The notes beneath the pieces are model-generated. The model worked only from the letters and a program-made list of their open reading frames with translations, was not told where the DNA came from and ran no database searches. A stretch of 11,340 nucleotides of DNA from Actinomycetota bacterium (lineage in GTDB: Bacteria > Actinomycetota > Humimicrobiia > Humimicrobiales > Humimicrobiaceae): NCBI GenBank assembly GCA_016783995.1, contig JADHVN010000044.1:1-11340 (forward strand), read 5' to 3'. This document shows, piece by piece, positions 1 through 7,425 of the stretch. A program made the position numbers and the translations under genes. Position 1 is the first letter of the stretch, and each line of letters opens with the position of its first letter.

Positions 1-1811
1 CTATAGATAATGCTGCGAAATATCTAAAAGGTGCAATTGAGAAGACATATGGCAAAAAGGGGAAAAATATAGTAGAGATGAATTATAAGGCAGTAGATAA
101 GGGAATAGAAGCTCTTATTAAGATTGACATTCCAGATTCGTGGAAAAGTGCAGTTGATGCTGTTGATACCAAAAAAGCACAGGAGCCAGATTTTATTAAG
201 AACATATTAAGAGTGATGAACAGGCAGGAAGGGGATAAAATTCCAGTTAGTGCATTTGTTGGTGCAGAGGACGGAACTTTTCCACAGGGAACAACTGCTT
301 ATGAAAAGCGTGGAATTGCAATAAATGTTCCAGAGTGGCAAAAGGATAATTGCATACAATGTAACCAATGCTCATTTGTATGTCCCCATGCTGTAATAAG
401 ACCAGTTCTTTTAACTAAAAAAGAAGCTGATAGTATACCCGGTGATTTTGAATATTTACAGGCAAAGGGCAAGGAGCTGGAGAAATATAAGTATAGGATA
501 CAGATAAGTCCTCTTGATTGCACAGGATGTGGAAATTGCGCTGATATTTGTCCCGCAAAAGAAAAAGCGCTTATTATGAAGCCGCTAAGCACTCAGGAAA
601 AACAGATAAAGAATTGGGAAATTGCTTCAAATATTCCAGTAAAAGAAGATGTTGTTTCTAAAGAAACAGTAAAAGGGAGCCAGTTTAGAAAACCATTACT
701 TGAGTTTTCAGGAGCATGTGCAGGATGTGGAGAAACTCCATATGCAAAACTTATAACACAGTTGTTCGGTGATAGGATGATTATTACTAATGCGACTGGT
801 TGCTCATCCATCTGGGGTGGTTCAGCACCTTCTGCTCCTTATACTACTAATGCAGAAGGGAAAGGTCCGGCATGGGCAAACTCATTATTCGAGGATAATG
901 CTGAGTATGGATATGGAATAGCACTGGCTATTAAACAATTGAGAAATAAAATTGAAATGATGATGCAGGAAATGCTAAAAATGGATATAGATATAGAAGT
1001 GAAGGGTGCTTTAAATGAATGGATTTTATATAAGGATAATGGCGAGAAAAGTAAATTTGCATCAGAAAAAGTATTGAAACTATTAGAAAAGGACTTAAAA
1101 AAGAGAGAAGCAAACGAATTAAAAAGTGAAATACTCCAGTTAAAGGATTACTTGATAAAGAAATCAGTCTGGGCATTTGGTGGAGATGGCTGGGCTTATG
1201 ATATTGATTTTGGCGGGCTTGACCATGTACTGGCTTCAAGGGAAGATATAAATGTAATGGTTTATGACACTGAGGTTTATTCAAATACAGGAGGTCAATC
1301 TTCAAAATCAACACCAAAAGGAGCAGTAGCAAAATTTGCTGCATCAGGTAAAAAAGTTAAAAAGAAAGACCTTGGACTGATTGCAGCAACTTATGGATAT
1401 ATTTATGTTGCACAGATAGCTATGGGTGCTAACAAAAATCAGACATTGAAAGCATTTATTGAAGCTGAGAGATACAGGGGACCATCAATTATAATTGCAT
1501 ACTCTCCATGTATTAATCATGGTATTAAAATTGGTATGGGAAAATCTCAATACAGGGAAAAGCAGGCAGTTGATGCAGGGTACTGGCACCTGTGGAGATA
1601 TAATCCTGAATTAAAGGAAGAGGGAAGAAATCCATTTATACTGGATTCCAGAGAGCCCAAAGAATCTTTTTATGACTTTTTAATGGGCGAGGTTAGATAT
1701 GCTTCTCTTAAAAAGACATTTCCAGATATAGCAGATAAGTTATTTAAAGAAGCAGAAGCTGATGCAAAAGAAAAATATGAAAATTATAAGAGGATGGCAG
1801 AAAATAAATAG
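1..1811 (+). CDS. nifJ: Pyruvate:ferredoxin (flavodoxin) oxidoreductase, C-terminal half (5'-partial)
   Basis: The enzyme oxidatively decarboxylates pyruvate with CoA to acetyl-CoA and CO2, passing electrons to ferredoxin or flavodoxin in the cytoplasm of anaerobes. The frame is open from the first complete codon at 3, so the gene starts outside the window. The ATG at 78 is internal, because the 25 codons before it continue the family sequence. About 602 residues remain of the usual 1,170-1,200. Numbering from the ATG at 78, an EKR segment (YEKRGIA) is followed by two ferredoxin-type 4Fe-4S motifs, C92-C95-C98-C102 and C148-C151-C154-C158. The thiamine diphosphate domain comes next, with C214, C217, C242 and C478 as the likely proximal-cluster ligands. 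The diphosphate-binding stretch runs from GDGWAYDIDFGG to YSNTGGQ. All expected cysteines are present, and the C-terminus looks complete. The family assignment is very secure. Direction of use (pyruvate oxidation or synthesis) cannot be told from sequence. Confidence 0.96.
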   Translation, partial: IDNAAKYLKGAIEKTYGKKGKNIVEMNYKAVDKGIEALIKIDIPDSWKSAVDAVDTKKAQEPDFIKNILRVMNRQEGDKIPVSAFVGAEDGTFPQGTTAYEKRGIAINVPEWQKDNCIQCNQCSFVCPHAVIRPVLLTKKEADSIPGDFEYLQAKGKELEKYKYRIQISPLDCTGCGNCADICPAKEKALIMKPLSTQEKQIKNWEIASNIPVKEDVVSKETVKGSQFRKPLLEFSGACAGCGETPYAKLITQLFGDRMIITNATGCSSIWGGSAPSAPYTTNAEGKGPAWANSLFEDNAEYGYGIALAIKQLRNKIEMMMQEMLKMDIDIEVKGALNEWILYKDNGEKSKFASEKVLKLLEKDLKKREANELKSEILQLKDYLIKKSVWAFGGDGWAYDIDFGGLDHVLASREDINVMVYDTEVYSNTGGQSSKSTPKGAVAKFAASGKKVKKKDLGLIAATYGYIYVAQIAMGANKNQTLKAFIEAERYRGPSIIIAYSPCINHGIKIGMGKSQYREKQAVDAGYWHLWRYNPELKEEGRNPFILDSREPKESFYDFLMGEVRYASLKKTFPDIADKLFKEAEADAKEKYENYKRMAENK

Positions 1812-1899
1812 TTAGATTTTTTCAAAAGAAGTTAAGTATTTTATGTGTTATAGATTACTTTTTTAAGAAGTTAGATAATAAACTGGGATAATTAAAAAT

Positions 1900-3135
1900 A
1901 TGAAAGTAAAAAAAGATACAGTCGTAATGAAATTTGGCGGTACATCTGTTGGAAGCATTGATAAGATTAATAAAGTTGCCGAGAAGGTAATAAAGTGTAA
2001 ATCAACTGGAGCTAATGTAATAGTTGCTTTATCGGCAATGGGTAGTACAACAGATGATTTAATTGAGCTTGCAGGCAAAATTAGTAAAAATCCAGGTAAA
2101 AGAGAGATGGACATGCTTCTTTCTACAGGTGAACAGGTATCAATAGCTCTTCTTGCAATTGCAATTCAGGAGAAAGGATATGAATCAATTTCTTTGACTG
2201 GAAGTCAGGCAGGAATATTAACTGATAAGATGTATTCTAATGCTAAGATTTTAAGTATAAATAATGAAAGAATAATAAAAGAATTAAGAAAAGGCAGGAT
2301 TGTGATTATTGCAGGCTTTCAGGGGATAACTTTAGATGGTGATATATCAACTCTTGGCAGAGGAGGTTCGGACACAACAGCTGTTGCAATAGCTGCGACT
2401 ATAGGTGCAAAATATTGTGAAATATATACTGATGTTGATGGAGTTTTTACTACTGATCCAAGCATAGTTTCTGAGTCAAGGAAAATAAAAACGTTGTCTT
2501 ATGATGAAATGCTGGAAATGGCTTCATCGGGAGCCAAAGTTCTACACCTAAGAGCTGTAGAGTTTGCCAAAAAGCATGAAGTAGTATTACATGTAAGATC
2601 AAGCTTTAATAATAGTGAAGGGACATGGATTATGGATTATAATAAAAGTGAAGAAAAAATGGAAAGGCCAATCATTACGGGTGTTACTTATGATAATAAT
2701 CAGGTGAAAGTATCTGTATTTGGGCTAATTGATAAACCTGGAGTAGCATCTAAATTATTTGGAGGATTAGCATCTGAGAATATAAATGTAGATTTAATTG
2801 TGCAAAATGTTAGTGAAAAGAATTTAGCAACTATTTCCTTTACAATCGAAGAAGGGGATATGGATAAGGCAAGGAAAGTTCTAGGTTATTTAAAAAATAA
2901 ATTGGAAATTGAAAATATAAAAATAGATTCTGAAATTGCAAAGGTCACAATTATAGGGGAAGGAATGAAGACGCATCCAGGTGTAGCTGCTAAAATGTTT
3001 GATTTACTTGGAGCTAAAGATATAAACATAGAAATGATTAGTACTTCACCAATAGGAATTTCATGTGTGGTTCGTAAGAGTAAAATAAGAGAAGCAGTAA
3101 AAATTTTACATAAAGGATTTGGCCTGGAAAAGTAG
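1900..3135 (+). CDS. lysC: Aspartokinase (monofunctional, class II type with C-terminal ACT domains)
   Basis: Aspartokinase phosphorylates L-aspartate to 4-aspartyl phosphate, the first step toward lysine, threonine, methionine and diaminopimelate. The protein has 411 residues. An amino-acid-kinase domain fills about residues 6-235, with the nucleotide-binding motif KFGGTSVGS at 11-19, the substrate loop LGRGGSDTTAVA at 152-163 and EIYTDVDGVFTTDP at 174-187. Two ACT domains follow, at about 268-335 and 347-411, and presumably bind the feedback inhibitor (lysine and/or threonine). The length and domain order match the Bacillus and Corynebacterium lysC type. The start at 1900 has only a weak upstream purine run; M10 is a less likely alternative because it leaves no residues before the beta-strand leading to KFGG. 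It lies 88 bases after the oxidoreductase and 212 bases before asd, the next enzyme of the pathway. The inhibitor cannot be predicted reliably. An internal start that may encode a separate regulatory subunit is listed separately. Confidence 0.96.
   Translation: MKVKKDTVVMKFGGTSVGSIDKINKVAEKVIKCKSTGANVIVALSAMGSTTDDLIELAGKISKNPGKREMDMLLSTGEQVSIALLAIAIQEKGYESISLTGSQAGILTDKMYSNAKILSINNERIIKELRKGRIVIIAGFQGITLDGDISTLGRGGSDTTAVAIAATIGAKYCEIYTDVDGVFTTDPSIVSESRKIKTLSYDEMLEMASSGAKVLHLRAVEFAKKHEVVLHVRSSFNNSEGTWIMDYNKSEEKMERPIITGVTYDNNQVKVSVFGLIDKPGVASKLFGGLASENINVDLIVQNVSEKNLATISFTIEEGDMDKARKVLGYLKNKLEIENIKIDSEIAKVTIIGEGMKTHPGVAAKMFDLLGAKDINIEMISTSPIGISCVVRKSKIREAVKILHKGFGLEK
2632..3135 (+). CDS. Possible internally initiated aspartokinase beta (regulatory) subunit
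   Basis: Within lysC, the in-frame ATG for M245 (2632) is preceded by GAAGGG at 2617-2622, nine bases upstream, a plausible ribosome-binding site. Translation from here would give 167 residues holding only the two ACT domains. In Bacillus subtilis aspartokinase II and in Corynebacterium, a beta subunit is known to be made from an internal start at a closely similar point (about residue 246-250) and pairs with the full-length alpha subunit. The match of position, size and domain boundary is what I see. That it is used here is inference. Confidence 0.45.
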   Translation: MDYNKSEEKMERPIITGVTYDNNQVKVSVFGLIDKPGVASKLFGGLASENINVDLIVQNVSEKNLATISFTIEEGDMDKARKVLGYLKNKLEIENIKIDSEIAKVTIIGEGMKTHPGVAAKMFDLLGAKDINIEMISTSPIGISCVVRKSKIREAVKILHKGFGLEK

Positions 3136-3270
3136 GAGTGTTAAAAAAGTTTCTATATAAAGCTAAAGAAAGTGGTAGAAATAGGATTGAAGCCTAAATG
3201 TAGAGCTGAAAAATGGTTGCCTATATTTTCATATAATGATAAAGTATCCCATTAATTATTGAAGGATAAA

Positions 3271-3298
3271 TTGTAGAATGCGGTATTTATTTTATAAT
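3271..3298 (+). promoter_or_regulatory. Candidate housekeeping-sigma promoter for asd
   Basis: A perfect -10 hexamer TATAAT (3293-3298) lies 16 bases after TTGTAG (3271-3276), a partial match to TTGACA. It sits about 50 bases before the asd start and would let asd be transcribed apart from lysC. In such AT-rich sequence TATAAT also arises by chance, so confidence is limited. The rest of the 3136-3347 gap shows no terminator hairpin, known riboswitch core or convincing gene. Confidence 0.35.
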
Positions 3299-3335
3299 AA
3301 AATCAAAAAGTAGAATTATCAATATTTAAGTGAAC

Positions 3336-3350
3336 GGGGAAGCTTAATTG
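3336..3350 (+). promoter_or_regulatory. Shine-Dalgarno and TTG start of asd
   Basis: GGGGA at 3336-3340 stands seven bases before a TTG codon at 3348. An in-frame TAA (3345-3347) immediately precedes the TTG, so no upstream start is possible. The first in-frame ATG downstream (M34) would remove the Rossmann glycine motif. TTG is therefore the start. Confidence 0.8.
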
Positions 3351-4385
3351 AAGGAATATAATATTGCAATTGCAGGAGTAACAGGAGCAGTCGGAAAAGT
3401 TTTTCTATCAATTCTGGAGGAAAGAAAATTTCCAATAAAAAATCTTATGCCTCTTGCTTCTCATCGGTCTGCAGGTAAGAAAATATTGTTCAGTGGTGAG
3501 GAACTAGAAATAGTGGAGTTAAAAAAGAACTCCTTTAATAATATAGATATAGCTCTTTTTTCAGCAGGTGCCTCAACTTCTAAAGAATTTGTGAAGTATG
3601 CTGTGGAAAGCGGTACAGTTGTTATTGATAATAGCAGCGCATTCAGAATGGAAGATGATGTTCCATTAGTTGTACCTGAAGTAAATAAGGAAAAAATATT
3701 TGAACATAATGGTATAATAGCCAATCCTAATTGCTCAACCATAATTATGGTTGTTGCTTTAAAACCAATTTATGATATTTCGCCAATAAAAAGAATAATC
3801 GTTTCAACTTATCAGGCTGTATCGGGTGCAGGTTCTAAGGCAATAGTTGAACTACAAAACCAGACAAGAGAGATAATATGTAATAATAACAAAAAAGTTA
3901 AATGTGAAGTTTTCCCAGTTCAAATAGCTTTTAATGTTATTCCTCATATTGATGTCTTTCTTGACAATGGCTATACCAAAGAAGAAATGAAGATGGTTTA
4001 TGAAACACAGAAAATATTTAACGACTTTTCGATGAAAATTTCAGCTACTACAGTAAGGGTTCCTGTTTTTACTTCCCATTCAGAAGCGGTAAGCATTGAA
4101 ACAGAAGAAAAGATAGCATTGGAAGTGGTAAAGGATGCTTTAAGTAAGGCAGATGGACTGATTGTAAAAGATGATTTTAGAAATGCTATTTATCCAACAG
4201 TACTTGATACATCAAACAAAGACAGTATCTTTGTAGGAAGAATCAGAGAAGATATATCTACAGAAAATGGAATCAGCATGTGGGTAGTTGGCGACCAGCT
4301 AAGAAAAGGTGCTGCACTTAATGCAATACAGATTGCTGAAGAATTAATTTGTGCTGAAGGGATAAATAAGAGCTTTGGCACGTAG
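3348..4385 (+). CDS. asd: Aspartate-semialdehyde dehydrogenase
   Basis: The enzyme reduces 4-aspartyl phosphate with NADPH to aspartate 4-semialdehyde, the branch-point compound for lysine/diaminopimelate and for homoserine, threonine and methionine. It is 345 residues long, normal for the family. The N-terminal Rossmann motif is GVTGAVG (10-16). The catalytic cysteine is C129 in NPNCSTI, followed by STYQAVSGAG with Q156. The substrate-binding arginine is R237 in RVPVF, and the catalytic histidine is H244 in TSHSEA. All key residues are intact. The start is a TTG with a good Shine-Dalgarno site. It follows aspartokinase by 212 bases, so pathway neighbours are adjacent, although a candidate promoter in the gap suggests some separate transcription. 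It converges on the reverse-strand rarA with a 41-base gap. The assignment is secure. Confidence 0.96.
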   Translation: MKEYNIAIAGVTGAVGKVFLSILEERKFPIKNLMPLASHRSAGKKILFSGEELEIVELKKNSFNNIDIALFSAGASTSKEFVKYAVESGTVVIDNSSAFRMEDDVPLVVPEVNKEKIFEHNGIIANPNCSTIIMVVALKPIYDISPIKRIIVSTYQAVSGAGSKAIVELQNQTREIICNNNKKVKCEVFPVQIAFNVIPHIDVFLDNGYTKEEMKMVYETQKIFNDFSMKISATTVRVPVFTSHSEAVSIETEEKIALEVVKDALSKADGLIVKDDFRNAIYPTVLDTSNKDSIFVGRIREDISTENGISMWVVGDQLRKGAALNAIQIAEELICAEGINKSFGT

Positions 4386-4426
4386 AGATACAGAAGTCAA
4401 CCAGAATTAAAAAAGGGTATTAAAAT

Positions 4427-5773
4427 TTAATAGCTTTGTTTGTTTTTTATTTCCATAATTCTTTTTAATCTATCTTTTAATTCTTTCTCAAAGCCTCTGT
4501 CTGTAGGATTGTAATATGTTCTATTTAAAAGTTTTTCTGGAAGGTGTGATTGTTTTACTACTGCATCTTTATAGTCATGAGCATACCTGTATCCCTGGCC
4601 GTATCCAATTTCCTTCATTAATTTAGTAGGGGCATTTCTAATGTGATACGGAACTGGAAGAGACCCAAATTCTTCAACATCTTTTTTTACTTTTTTATAT
4701 GTTAAATAAAGTGAATTGCTTTTTGGGGCAAGAGCAAGGTAGATTGCAGCTTCAATTATTGCAAGATATCCTTCCGGGGGACCTATGAATTCAAAGCTTT
4801 GTTTGGCTGAAATTGCAACCTGTATTGCGTTTGGATCAGTAAGCCCTACATCTTCTGAAGCAAATCTGATCATTCTTCTTAATATGTATAATGGATCTTC
4901 GCCGCCCTCTATCATTCTAACCACCCAGTATGTTGCTGCGTCAGGATCACTGCCTCTTAAACTTTTATGTAAGGCTGATATTAAATTAAAATGTTCCTCA
5001 CCGCTTTTATCATATAGGAGAGCTTTTTTCTGAATGATATTTTCAATTAAAGCTGTATTTATTATAATATCTTCTTTTTTAATAAAAGAATTAACTGCAA
5101 GTTCTAAAATATTATATGCAACTCTTGCATCTCCATCGCAAGATTTGCTTATAAAATCAATAGTCTTATCATCTATTTTTATATTTAAATTGCCATATCC
5201 TCTTTCCTTGTTTTTTAGTGCCCTATCCAGTAAAATTTTTATTTCATCAGGTACTAATTTATTTAAAATAAAGACTTTGCATCTGGAAAGAAGGGCAGAA
5301 ATTACTTCAAAAGAGGGATTTTCCGTAGTAGCACCAATTAAAATAATAGTACCGTCTTCAACAAAGGGAAGAAATGCATCCTGTTGTGCTTTATTAAACC
5401 TGTGTATTTCATCAATAAAAAGTATTGTTTTTATATTACTTGTTTTTTTTTCGTATTTAGCTATTTCCATTACTTCTTTTACCTGTTTTATTCCTGCAGT
5501 TACAGCAGAAAAGGAAATAAATCTGCATTTTGTTTTATTTGCAATAATTTTTGCAATTGTAGTTTTACCACAGCCTGGAGGACCCCAGAATATAATAGAA
5601 TTAATTTTATCTTCTTCTATTATCCTTTTAATTATTTTATCCTCTCCAACCAAATGATTCTGTCCAACAAATTCATCTAAATTTACAGGCCTTATTCTAT
5701 CTGCAAGGGGAGTATCATGGGAGATATCTTTATTACTAAACTCAGATTGTTTGAATAAATTCATATTATCCAT
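4427..5773 (-). CDS. rarA: Replication-associated recombination protein A (RarA/MgsA AAA+ ATPase)
   Basis: RarA is a clamp-loader-like AAA+ ATPase, related to eukaryotic WRNIP1/Mgs1, that acts at stalled replication forks and single-strand DNA ends. The protein has 448 residues, typical for the family. Walker A is GPPGCGKTT (64-72) and Walker B is ILFIDEIHRF (117-126). Sensor 1 lies in GATTENPSF (147-155), the arginine finger is probably R164 in SALLSRC, and sensor 2 is probably R217 in DGDARVAYN. The C-terminal MgsA tetramerisation region begins near ISALHKSLRGSDPDAA (about 265-280). All ATPase residues are present. The start codon lies inside the end of the upstream yjbQ-family gene, with an 8-base overlap (5766-5773) and no strong Shine-Dalgarno site of its own, which suggests coupled translation. 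M4 is an alternative start. The 3' end converges on asd. Confidence 0.95.
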   Translation of the reverse strand: MDNMNLFKQSEFSNKDISHDTPLADRIRPVNLDEFVGQNHLVGEDKIIKRIIEEDKINSIIFWGPPGCGKTTIAKIIANKTKCRFISFSAVTAGIKQVKEVMEIAKYEKKTSNIKTILFIDEIHRFNKAQQDAFLPFVEDGTIILIGATTENPSFEVISALLSRCKVFILNKLVPDEIKILLDRALKNKERGYGNLNIKIDDKTIDFISKSCDGDARVAYNILELAVNSFIKKEDIIINTALIENIIQKKALLYDKSGEEHFNLISALHKSLRGSDPDAATYWVVRMIEGGEDPLYILRRMIRFASEDVGLTDPNAIQVAISAKQSFEFIGPPEGYLAIIEAAIYLALAPKSNSLYLTYKKVKKDVEEFGSLPVPYHIRNAPTKLMKEIGYGQGYRYAHDYKDAVVKQSHLPEKLLNRTYYNPTDRGFEKELKDRLKRIMEIKNKQSY

Positions 5774-6164
5774 TTATTATTTTTACATAAATTTTTCTAT
5801 TTCTTGGACCATCAAATTCACAAAAAAATATTCCCTGCCATGTTCCAATCACTATCCTGCTGTTATCTATTATTAAATTTGTAGTTTGTCCTACAATAGT
5901 AGATTTTATATGAGAATCAGCATTCCCTTCGATGTGTGTATAATTGTCGTGGGCTGGTATTAAACTATTAAATTTATTAATAATATCCACCTTTACGGAT
6001 GGATCAGCATTTTCATTAATAGTAACACCTGCAGTAGTGTGAGGAACAAATAAGGAGCATAATCCATTTTTTACAGCTGATTTCAAGATGAGATCATTTA
6101 CCCTGGAAGTAATGTCTATTAGTTCTACTCTTTGAGTAGTCTTAATATCAAGAATTTTTAACAT
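5766..6164 (-). CDS. YjbQ family protein (UPF0047, secondary thiamine-phosphate synthase family)
   Basis: The 132-residue length and motifs match the small, widely conserved YjbQ/UPF0047 family. Escherichia coli YjbQ shows weak thiamine-phosphate synthase activity in complementation, but the true role of the family is not settled. The conserved metal- and ligand-site motifs are all visible: PHTTAGVTINENADPSV (41-57), HIEGNADSH (77-85) and GTWQGIFFCEFDGPR (107-121). It is probably a soluble cytoplasmic protein; no signal peptide or membrane segment is seen. The ATG at 6164 is well supported by AGGAG (plus-strand 6169-6173) four bases upstream. It is the first gene of a two-gene reverse operon, and its stop overlaps the rarA start. 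No other thiamine gene lies nearby, so the context does not support a thiamine role here. Confidence 0.92.
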   Translation of the reverse strand: MLKILDIKTTQRVELIDITSRVNDLILKSAVKNGLCSLFVPHTTAGVTINENADPSVKVDIINKFNSLIPAHDNYTHIEGNADSHIKSTIVGQTTNLIIDNSRIVIGTWQGIFFCEFDGPRNRKIYVKIING

Positions 6165-6289
6165 AATTCTCCTTTCCTGGTATAAATTTAAAATAAAATT
6201 TAAGTTTTAAAATTTTGGCAAATTTGATATTAATAAAAATAAGGCATAAAGGTAAAATAAATTCACTTTTCATTTTTACAGTAATAATA

Positions 6290-6317
6290 ATTATAGTTAA
6301 AAAACAAATTTTTACAA
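6290..6317 (-). promoter_or_regulatory. Candidate promoter for the yjbQ-rarA operon
   Basis: Reading the reverse strand, TTGTAA (6317-6312) is followed after 16 bases by a perfect TATAAT (6295-6290). A transcript starting near 6283 would have a leader of about 120 bases before the ATG at 6164. Closer weak AT-rich hexamers exist, so this is a candidate only. Confidence 0.35.
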
Positions 6318-6339
6318 AGTTATATTGATAAGATATTAT
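6311..6339 (+). promoter_or_regulatory. Candidate promoter for the adenosine kinase-MTAP gene run
   Basis: TTTACA (6311-6316), 17 bases, then TATTAT (6334-6339) gives a near-consensus vegetative promoter with ideal spacing. The start of transcription would fall near 6346, just upstream of the AAAGGAG ribosome site and the ATG at 6363. Its -35 box overlaps that of the candidate reverse promoter. Confidence 0.45.
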
Positions 6340-6362
6340 TAGAAAATAAGTTAAAGGAGATT

Positions 6363-7355
6363 ATGTCAGTAAAAAAATATGATGTTGTTGGTATTGGAAA
6401 TGCAATTGTTGATATTCTAGCAAATGTTGATGAAGATTTTCTTAGCAGACACAAGCTAAAAAAAGGGATGATGAAATTGGTTGATGAATGTGAAGCTCGG
6501 AGAATTAATAAGTCTATAGAACCTGTTAAAGAAGAATCTGGAGGGTCAGCTGCAAATACAATCGCCGGCCTTGCTATGCTCGGTAATTCTGTAGCGTTTA
6601 TTGGTAAAGTTAGAAATGATTTTTTAGGGAATGTATTTGAAAATAGTCTAAAAAATATTGGAGTATATTGTAGTACATCAAAAGTGGAAAGCAATTTACC
6701 TACAGCCAGATGTATAGTATTAACAACACCAGATGCTCAAAGGACGATGAATACCCATCTTGGGATAGCGGGAACTATTGAATCTGATGATATTGATAAG
6801 GAAATTATAGCTGAGTCAAAGATAATATATTTAGAGGGCTACCTATGGGATAAAGTGAAGGCAAAAAAAGCTTTTATGAAAGCAATAAGGATTTCTCATG
6901 AAAATGATGGTAAAGTAGCATTAAGTTTATCAGATCCTTCATGTGTTAATCGTCATCGAGAAGGTTTTCTTGAGCTGGTAGAGAGTCATATTGATATTCT
7001 TTTTGCGAATGAGGATGAAATAAAATCTTTATTTAGAATGAAGTCATTTGACGGTGCAGTAGAGGAGTGTAAAAAAAAGAATATTATCTTTGCGCTAACG
7101 AGATCAGAGAAAGGTTCAGTAATTATATACAAGGATGAAGTTTACAGGATAAATGCAGATACTGTTAATAAATTAGTTGATACAACAGGAGCTGGCGATC
7201 TTTATGCTGCTGGCTTTTTACATGGATTTATTAAGAGAAAAGGTCTGGGAATTTGTGGTAGAATGGGGAGTGTTGTTGCAGCAGAAATTGTCAACCATTT
7301 TGGTGCTCGACCTGAGAAATTGCTTATAGAATTGTTAAAAGAAAAAGGATTTTAA
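6363..7355 (+). CDS. PfkB-family carbohydrate kinase, adenosine-kinase-like
   Basis: The 330-residue protein belongs to the ribokinase/PfkB family and most resembles the bacterial adenosine-kinase-like subgroup, which would turn adenosine and ATP into AMP and ADP. Visible motifs are the N-terminal GNAIVDILA (12-20), the substrate-site glycines in SGGSAANT (59-66), TTPDAQRTMNTHLG (121-134), YLEGYLWD (156-163), FANEDE (214-219), and the signature DTTGAGDLYAAGF (273-285) with catalytic base D279. TPDAQRTMNT and EGYLWD are what I recall as typical of adenosine kinases rather than ribo- or fructokinases. Substrate choice is still inference. The start is fixed by AGGAG at 6355-6359, three bases before the ATG. 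The next gene is an MTA phosphorylase 70 bases on, and a purine biosynthesis gene lies further downstream, which supports a nucleoside substrate. Confidence 0.85.
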   Translation: MSVKKYDVVGIGNAIVDILANVDEDFLSRHKLKKGMMKLVDECEARRINKSIEPVKEESGGSAANTIAGLAMLGNSVAFIGKVRNDFLGNVFENSLKNIGVYCSTSKVESNLPTARCIVLTTPDAQRTMNTHLGIAGTIESDDIDKEIIAESKIIYLEGYLWDKVKAKKAFMKAIRISHENDGKVALSLSDPSCVNRHREGFLELVESHIDILFANEDEIKSLFRMKSFDGAVEECKKKNIIFALTRSEKGSVIIYKDEVYRINADTVNKLVDTTGAGDLYAAGFLHGFIKRKGLGICGRMGSVVAAEIVNHFGARPEKLLIELLKEKGF

Positions 7356-7425
7356 TTCTATAATTAATTCTCTAAAAAATAATGTTTTAGGTTCATTTTA
7401 TATAATAATATATGGAAGGAAGAGA

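Noticed and set aside
78..80. ATG at 78 as the real start of the first gene
   Set aside because: The same frame is open to the left edge and its translation continues the known oxidoreductase sequence, so this Met is internal and the gene is 5'-partial.
931..1344. Reverse-strand open frame of 137 codons inside the oxidoreductase gene
   Set aside because: It is antisense to strongly conserved cofactor-binding sequence. The translation is Leu/Ile/Pro/His-rich with no family features.
1812..1899. Lysine riboswitch upstream of aspartokinase
   Set aside because: The 88-base gap is too short for the roughly 170-base lysine aptamer and shows no conserved paired core; only a short AAGAAGTTA direct repeat is present.
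4386..4440. Bidirectional terminator between asd and rarA
   Set aside because: Only an AT-only near-palindrome (TATTAAA/TTTAATA) is present; without G-C pairs or a clear T-run it is not a supportable terminator.
5034..5657. Long forward-strand open frame of 207 codons opposite rarA
   Set aside because: It lies wholly inside the well-supported reverse-strand rarA, begins without a ribosome site and gives a hydrophobic low-complexity translation typical of an antisense shadow.
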